From Deltaproteobacteria bacterium (GTDB taxonomy: Bacteria > Desulfobacterota > Desulfobacteria > Desulfobacterales > UBA11574): a stretch of DNA of 10,996 nucleotides. Shown piece after piece: positions 7,543-10,996 of this stretch (position 1 is its first letter; each line of letters starts with the position of its first letter). The stretch spans positions 1-10,996 of the forward strand of contig JAFDCA010000620.1 in NCBI GenBank assembly GCA_019313025.1, written 5' to 3'. The notes beneath the pieces were generated by a model that was not told where the DNA came from, did not search any database, and worked only from the letters and a program-made list of their open reading frames with translations. The translations under genes were made by a program, and so were the position numbers.

Positions 7543-7572
7543 TTTTTACAATGGGTTGATAATAATTGTCAA
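7543..7572 (-). promoter_or_regulatory. Candidate sigma-70 promoter for the radical SAM gene
   Basis: On the minus strand a perfect TTGACA (complement of 7567-7572) is followed after 18 bp by TAAAAA (complement of 7543-7548, 4 of 6 to TATAAT). This lies about 50 bp upstream of the radical SAM start at 7491, a reasonable leader length. The -10 match is moderate and lies in an A/T-rich run, so this is a candidate only. Confidence 0.4.
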
Positions 7573-7694
7573 TGCAAGATGTCTTTGTTTTCGAAGAGGC
7601 AGGTTTTGTCAATCGGGTGTCGCGTAGATACGTGTTTTATATGCATTTGAAAATATTTTCTCAGGTCTTTAAACAAGTGGTTCTAAGGATGCCT

Positions 7695-8264
7695 CTATGA
7701 CGTTGTTTTTTGATACTGCGCCATGAGCTCGTCTCTGGTAATTATGGCAGAAACGTCTTTGACATACTTACGGATATTTTCCAATCCACCCTCCTGGCGG
7801 TCAACCAAAATAACGGCTTTGATGACATTCAGCCCCTCAGAAACGGCCCGTTCGATGGCCTTGATGGTGGATCCACCGGTGGTTGCAACATCGTCAATAA
7901 TGACCACCCGCTGTCCTGGCTTCATATCTCCTTCGACCCACCGGATAATGCCATGGTCTTTCTGGTTTTTGCGGATGGAAAATGCATTGATGGGACTTCC
8001 TTTTAATTCTGAAACAAACGCTGTGGCCATGGCCATTGGATCTGCACCAAACGTAAGCCCCCCGATCCCGTCGGGATTTAAATCCTTTATGTTTTCAAAT
8101 ACCAGATGGCCCACCAGAAACATGCCTCTCGGGCTCAATGTGGTGGGTTTGCAGTTCACATAAAATTGGCTCATTCTGCCGGAAACAAGTTTAAAACTCG
8201 GTTTTTTTGTGTATTTGAATGATTTTTTACAAATGATTTCGACAAGTTCCTGTTTCATGCCCAT
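7695..8264 (-). CDS. pyrE: Orotate phosphoribosyltransferase
   Basis: PyrE joins orotate to PRPP to give orotidine 5'-monophosphate, the fifth step of de novo UMP synthesis in the cytoplasm. The 189 residues carry the type I PRTase signature [14 protein letters not shown] (about 120-133, PRPP-binding loop) and the flexible catalytic loop RKNQKDHG (about 98-105). [11 protein letters not shown] (about 68-78) and the N-terminal hood [16 protein letters not shown] (24-39) are typical of bacterial OPRT. Two starts are possible. ATG 8264 lies only 4 nt from GGAG (complement of 8269-8272), and ATG 8258 (MKQELVE...) lies 10 nt away; the second has the better spacing. The gene lies 354 bp downstream of fdhD on the same strand, with the large palindrome between, so it is probably transcribed separately. 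No pyrimidine attenuator or PyrR site is evident. Confidence 0.95.
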   Translation of the reverse strand: MGMKQELVEIICKKSFKYTKKPSFKLVSGRMSQFYVNCKPTTLSPRGMFLVGHLVFENIKDLNPDGIGGLTFGADPMAMATAFVSELKGSPINAFSIRKNQKDHGIIRWVEGDMKPGQRVVIIDDVATTGGSTIKAIERAVSEGLNVIKAVILVDRQEGGLENIRKYVKDVSAIITRDELMAQYQKTTS

Positions 8265-8279
8265 TCTGCTCCATTGCCT

Positions 8280-8285
8280 ATTATA
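8280..8285 (-). promoter_or_regulatory. Candidate -10 box (TATAAT) for pyrE
   Basis: A perfect TATAAT on the minus strand sits about 15 bp upstream of the first pyrE ATG and 21 bp from the second. There is no recognisable -35 at 16-18 bp spacing. The implied leader is very short, which favours the downstream ATG 8258. This is a weak call. Confidence 0.3.
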
Positions 8286-8319
8286 AATTATTCTGCCTGA
8301 TATTAGCTGTGTGAAGGGT

Positions 8320-8505
8320 CATCGCCATGTGTTTTCAAAAATGGCGATATGCTTATCCTAATAGCACAATATTTCGCAGTGACCCAATATTTAGGATGTA
8401 TTGCATAGTTGTTTAACGATTTCAGATATGACATACATCCTAAAATATTGGGTCACGTTGCGATGTCATGGTTCATATCGCCTTTTTTGAAAATATATGG
8501 CGATG
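8320..8505. repeat. Nested imperfect palindrome of about 186 bp (MITE- or BIME-like)
   Basis: The outer arms, 8320-8351 and 8474-8505, are 32 nt each and match as reverse complements at 29 of 32 positions. The inner arms, 8379-8400 and 8434-8456, match as reverse complements except for one extra base. They extend by TCGCA (8374-8378) pairing with TGCGA (8459-8463) across a 2-nt bulge. A central loop of 33 nt (8401-8433) remains. Each outer arm is itself a hairpin: ATCGCCAT/ATGGCGAT (8321-8328, 8341-8348) on the left and ATCGCC/GGCGAT (8477-8482, 8499-8504) on the right. The element therefore has a hairpin-stem-hairpin symmetry. There is no open frame inside and no clear target duplication beyond a GGGT at 8316-8319 and 8505-8508. 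A non-autonomous mobile element, a BIME-like repeat pair or a regulatory RNA/DNA structure are all possible. Confidence 0.85.
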
Positions 8506-8542
8506 GGTTGACGTTATCGAAATGTACGAATTCACAGGGTGC

Positions 8543-8564
8543 AAAACTTGAGCAAATAAGTTTT
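8543..8564 (-). terminator. Weak A/T hairpin downstream of fdhD
   Basis: AAAACTT (8543-8549) and AAGTTTT (8558-8564) form a perfect 7-bp stem with an 8-nt loop, about 55 bp beyond the fdhD stop. On the transcribed minus strand the right arm ends in only four T. The stem has little GC, so termination here is doubtful. Confidence 0.25.
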
Positions 8565-8618
8565 TACATACGAAACTCACCCACACCTCTTTTATATATG
8601 ATACTTTCTTTGTATTTA

Positions 8619-9419
8619 TCATCGGGTCAACCGGTGTTCCCCGCAAAATATATATAATCCGGTAGGATAGGCCAGACAGGCCAAGGTCATGTTTAATTCC
8701 GATGCTAGTTCTACGGCCAGTGACGTGGGACGTGAAAATGCCAATATTACCGGAATTCGCGCCCGTGCAGCCTTTTGAACCATTTCATAGCTGATACGCG
8801 AAGAAAGGGTCAATAAAACAGCCTCATCAAGCCTGCGATCCAAAAAGAGTTTTCCAATGGCTTTGTCCAGGGCATTGTGTCGGCCCACATCCTCCGCTAC
8901 GGATAACAACTTAAAGTCATGAGAATATAATGCAGCAGCATGAGACCCACGGGTCTTGTCTCTTAGGGGCTGATGCTCTGGAAGTTTTTCGAGGCATTCG
9001 AGTGCCCTAACGGGATTTATCCGTATCGTGTTGTTGACAGGCCTGATTATTTGGTGAAGATCCTTTACAATTTCTTTTCCACAAATACCGCAACTGGTTT
9101 GACTGATAAATTCTCGTCTGTCCAGAATATCGACAATCTTATCCCGTCTGGAAGCGTTCAGGGTGACGGTGACCACATTGGAATCATCACCGTCACAACA
9201 AGAAATGGTATTCACATCATCTGCTGTGTTCACAATCCCTTCCGCCAGACAAAAACCGGCGGCATGGGCCAATTCATCACCCGGTGTTCGCATCACAACG
9301 GAATAGGGTTTCCCTTCAATACGGATCGAAAGGGGCTCTTCGCCAATAAGTTTGTGCTTGGAAGATGTGCGGTCCTTTTGATTCCAGTACAACGCCTTAT
9401 ACTCAAGAAACGTCTCCAA
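8619..9419 (-). CDS. fdhD: Formate dehydrogenase accessory sulfurtransferase FdhD
   Basis: FdhD passes sulfur from the cysteine desulfurase IscS to the Mo/W-bis-MGD cofactor of formate dehydrogenases, which is needed for their activity. The 266-residue protein has the catalytic CXXC as TSCGICGKE (C110, C113). TRGSHAAAL (about 156-164), AEDVGRHNALDKAIG (about 175-189) and SSRISYEMVQKAARARIPV (about 206-224) are the family core blocks. The start is TTG 9419. It is convincingly placed by AAAGGAG (complement of 9427-9433) 7 nt upstream, and no ATG nearby is better. It follows the metal permease by 45 bp on the same strand and is the probable third gene of the regulator-permease-fdhD operon. No formate dehydrogenase gene is visible in the window. 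Confidence 0.95.
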   Translation of the reverse strand: METFLEYKALYWNQKDRTSSKHKLIGEEPLSIRIEGKPYSVVMRTPGDELAHAAGFCLAEGIVNTADDVNTISCCDGDDSNVVTVTLNASRRDKIVDILDRREFISQTSCGICGKEIVKDLHQIIRPVNNTIRINPVRALECLEKLPEHQPLRDKTRGSHAAALYSHDFKLLSVAEDVGRHNALDKAIGKLFLDRRLDEAVLLTLSSRISYEMVQKAARARIPVILAFSRPTSLAVELASELNMTLACLAYPTGLYIFCGEHRLTR

Positions 9420-9464
9420 AAAAGATCTCCTTTGTGAATTTCCCGACAGGTGTATCCCGGACTC

Positions 9465-10565
9465 TCATCCGCGAGTTTTTCCAGCCAAGTAAAAAGAACG
9501 TACAGCATGGGGCATACCCTGGTAAAGAGCGAAGATGATCAGAGCAGCCAGTATCACGGCACTGCTGATCTGAATATAATGTGGAATGATTTCAGCAGCC
9601 TGTCCAACAGTTGCTGTTGCGGAAATACCCATGCTGTAATAGAGCATATCCGTAAAAAGCCCTAAAACAATCGAACATATAGCGATTGAACTCAGATATA
9701 TCAAGAGAGACTTTCTTCCAAAAAGGCCGGAAATCATGCTGATAGATGCAATGTTGGTGGCCGGACCGGCCAATAAAAAGACGAGTGCCGCACCGGGATT
9801 CAACCCTTTCAGTATAAGCGCGGCGGCAATGGGCGTGGAAGCGGTGGCACATACATACATGGGAATTCCCGCCATGAGCATGACAAGCATGGCCGTGAAG
9901 TTGTTGTTCAGGTAGGACTCAAAAAGCGAATCAGGAATCATGTAGGTGATGATGCCGGCCAGAATAATACCTAAAAGAAACCATTTGCCGATATCCCCAA
10001 GAAGATCCACAAAAGCATATTTCAATCCGGAAATAATTTTTGTGCGAAACGATTTCTTAACGGGCTCGGTTTGAATATCAAGAGAACCGGAGCTGCAGCA
10101 GGCAATTGAACCCGAACAGGCAATCTGTGGAATATTATCTGACGAACTTTCCGGCGGCAACAAAACGTTCTCGAACAAACCGGTTACAATGGCGGTAATA
10201 AAAGCCGCCACCGGACGGATTAGCGCTATGATAGGATCCAGCAAAGCAAACGTCAGCGGTATGGAATCAACCCCTGATTCGGGCGTCGAGATCAGAAATG
10301 ACATGGTTGCGCCGTTATTTGCGCCCTGGCGTTTCAAACCAGCGGCAGCCGGCAAAACGCCGCAAGAACACAATGGGATCGGAATCCCCGCAAGGGCTGC
10401 CAGCAATACCGAACGCACCCTTCCCTTTCCAAGATAGCGACCGACGGTTTCGGGCCTGATGAAAACATAAAGAATGCCGGCCATAAAAAAACCGAACAGC
10501 ATGTAAACGGCAGATTCATAAAAAACCTGCCATGACGAACTCAAGATTGAAATGATGATGCTCAT
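9465..10565 (-). CDS. SO_0444/ArsP-like heavy-metal (Cu/Zn) efflux permease
   Basis: This 366-residue inner-membrane protein belongs to the DUF318/ArsP permease group and most resembles the SO_0444 Cu/Zn efflux branch. About eight to nine hydrophobic helices are visible, roughly at 13-36, 51-74, 84-104, 108-134, 185-210, 223-250, 255-280, 285-308 and 332-350. Metal-handling motifs are IPLCSCGVLPAA (C66, C68) and STPESGVDS (93-101), a Cys cluster in the long middle loop (C150, C156, C157), and VCATASTPIAAAL (C239). AGPATNIAS (266-274) is a further family block. It lies 41 bp after the metal-sensor gene and before fdhD, so expression is probably metal-induced. The start is ATG 10565; its Shine-Dalgarno is weak. 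The actual substrate (Zn, Cu, Cd or an arsenical) cannot be read from the sequence; the sensor beside it points to Zn/Cd/Pb-type ions. Confidence 0.85.
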   Translation of the reverse strand: MSIIISILSSSWQVFYESAVYMLFGFFMAGILYVFIRPETVGRYLGKGRVRSVLLAALAGIPIPLCSCGVLPAAAGLKRQGANNGATMSFLISTPESGVDSIPLTFALLDPIIALIRPVAAFITAIVTGLFENVLLPPESSSDNIPQIACSGSIACCSSGSLDIQTEPVKKSFRTKIISGLKYAFVDLLGDIGKWFLLGIILAGIITYMIPDSLFESYLNNNFTAMLVMLMAGIPMYVCATASTPIAAALILKGLNPGAALVFLLAGPATNIASISMISGLFGRKSLLIYLSSIAICSIVLGLFTDMLYYSMGISATATVGQAAEIIPHYIQISSAVILAALIIFALYQGMPHAVRSFYLAGKTRG

Positions 10566-10606
10566 TCTTCAGTTAAACCTTTTTATTTCGTCTTCAATTT
10601 AAACGC

Positions 10607-10951
10607 TTATTCTTGAACATGTTCTATGCTCTGGCTGATGAGGGATTTTACATGATCATCATCCAGACGATAAAAGACGATTTTTCCTTGCCTTCGATGG
10701 CGCACAATTTTTAAGTTTCTCAGTATCCTAAGCTGATGCGACACAGCGGATTCAGAAGATCCGGAAACAGCAGCCAGATCGCAAACGCACAGCTCACAGG
10801 TCGCCAGTGCTGTAACGATTTTGAGCCGGCTCGGCTCGCTCAACGCCTTGAAAATATCGATAAGGCTCTGAAGGGTATCTGGGTCGGGAATATTCTCCAT
10901 GGCGTGAGCGACTTGTGCTTGATGTATGACTTTTTCCTGGCACTTATCCAC
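10607..10951 (-). CDS. ArsR/SmtB-family metal-sensing repressor (CadC/ZiaR-like)
   Basis: This 114-residue winged-helix repressor should release its operator on binding metal. The DNA-reading helix is SESAVSHQLRILRNL (66-80) and the wing is RHRRQGKIVFYRL (84-96). Two metal sites are visible. The alpha3N-type site is ELCVCDLA with C55 and C57 (plus C52, and C4 near the N-terminus), as in CadC. The alpha5 site is D98-x-H100-x10-H111-x2-E114, the exact SmtB/CzrA ligand spacing. That pattern suits Zn/Cd/Pb rather than arsenite. The start is GTG 10951, with AAGGGG (complement of 10958-10963) 6 nt upstream. ATG 10900 is a possible later start but lacks a Shine-Dalgarno and would lose C4 and H10. 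The gene heads the likely operon with the permease (41 bp on) and fdhD, and appears autoregulated through the operator in its own promoter. Confidence 0.92.
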   Translation of the reverse strand: MDKCQEKVIHQAQVAHAMENIPDPDTLQSLIDIFKALSEPSRLKIVTALATCELCVCDLAAVSGSSESAVSHQLRILRNLKIVRHRRQGKIVFYRLDDDHVKSLISQSIEHVQE

Positions 10952-10963
10952 GTTTTACCCCTT

Positions 10964-10991
10964 ATTATATGATCATTTGTTCATATGTCAA
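10964..10991 (-). promoter_or_regulatory. Sigma-70 promoter of the metal-sensor operon
   Basis: On the minus strand a perfect TTGACA (complement of 10986-10991) and a perfect TATAAT (complement of 10964-10969) are separated by 16 bp, just upstream of the GTG at 10951. The sensor operator fills the spacer. The -10 ends only 12 nt before the start codon, so transcription would begin within about 6 nt of it. Confidence 0.65.
10967..10986 (-). promoter_or_regulatory. ArsR/SmtB-type operator
   Basis: An imperfect palindrome, ATATGAAC-AAAT-GATCATAT on the minus strand, matches 7 of 8 bases between arms. It closely resembles the TGAA-N6-TTCA class of operator known for SmtB/CzrA-type repressors. 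It lies between and over the -35 and -10 boxes, so binding would block RNA polymerase. This fits autorepression by the adjacent sensor. Confidence 0.65.
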
Positions 10992-10996
10992 TTTAA

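Larger units (their letters stand above)
8265..8618. other. Gene-free fdhD-pyrE spacer (354 bp) carrying a nested palindrome
   Basis: No credible gene lies here; the plus-strand frame at 8409-8657 begins inside the palindrome and overlaps the fdhD end. The spacer holds, in plus-strand order, a candidate pyrE -10 box, the 186-bp nested palindrome at 8320-8505, and an AT-rich stretch with a 7-bp A/T hairpin at 8543-8564 near the fdhD 3' end. Confidence 0.7.

Noticed and set aside
7649..7660. 12-bp perfect palindrome GAAAATATTTTC downstream of pyrE
   Set aside because: It is entirely A/T in its core within an AT-rich spacer. It has no loop or adjacent feature that would make it a terminator or a known operator.
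8320..8505. Palindrome considered as an integron attC site or a dif/Xer site
   Set aside because: The arms lack the attC core GTTRRRY/RYYYAAC arrangement and do not resemble a 28-bp dif site. No integrase or recombinase gene is present.
8409..8657. 82-codon plus-strand frame in the fdhD-pyrE spacer
   Set aside because: It begins in the loop of the palindrome and runs antisense into the fdhD 3' end. It has no Shine-Dalgarno or family resemblance.
8973..9437. 154-codon plus-strand frame inside fdhD
   Set aside because: It is antisense to fdhD, which has all family motifs and a strong ribosome site. Treated as a shadow.

Overview
The window reads as an ordinary chromosomal housekeeping stretch of a moderate-GC, probably anaerobic Gram-negative bacterium. 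A deltaproteobacterial (Desulfobacterota-like) sulfate reducer is my best guess. I infer this from the gene mix (FdhD for formate dehydrogenase maturation, a PflX-type radical SAM protein with a Tat signal, a DUF1178 zinc-ribbon protein, queD, an SO_0444-type metal permease) and from the protein sequences; nothing in the window names the genus. I see no prophage, transposase, CRISPR array, tRNA or rRNA.

Left part (1-2744): the 3' end of a conserved but unrecognised cysteine-containing protein enters from outside the window (+). A gene-free stretch of about 350 bp follows, then a PlsC-type acyltransferase (+). A small DUF1178 zinc-ribbon protein (-) is convergent with plsC and only 11 bp away.

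Middle (2745-7694): an AT-rich divergent spacer leads to nadB (L-aspartate oxidase, first step of de novo NAD synthesis). Then come dnaJ and queD, 16 bp apart and probably co-transcribed. Convergent to these is a PflX/COG1313 radical SAM protein (-) that begins with a clear twin-arginine signal.

Right part (7695-10996, all -): read in transcription order, a SmtB/CadC-type ArsR-family metal sensor with its own operator and promoter, an SO_0444/ArsP-like heavy-metal permease and fdhD form a likely three-gene operon (gaps 41 and 45 bp). About 350 bp further on is pyrE. The fdhD-pyrE gap holds the most striking non-coding structure here: a nested imperfect palindrome of about 186 bp whose two ends are each small hairpins.

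I found no convincing new multi-gene system. The best leads are the nested palindrome at 8320-8505, the Tat-tagged radical SAM protein, the dual-site metal sensor with its operator inside a consensus-like promoter, the placement of fdhD behind metal-efflux genes, and a two-codon minicistron overlapping the DUF1178 start.
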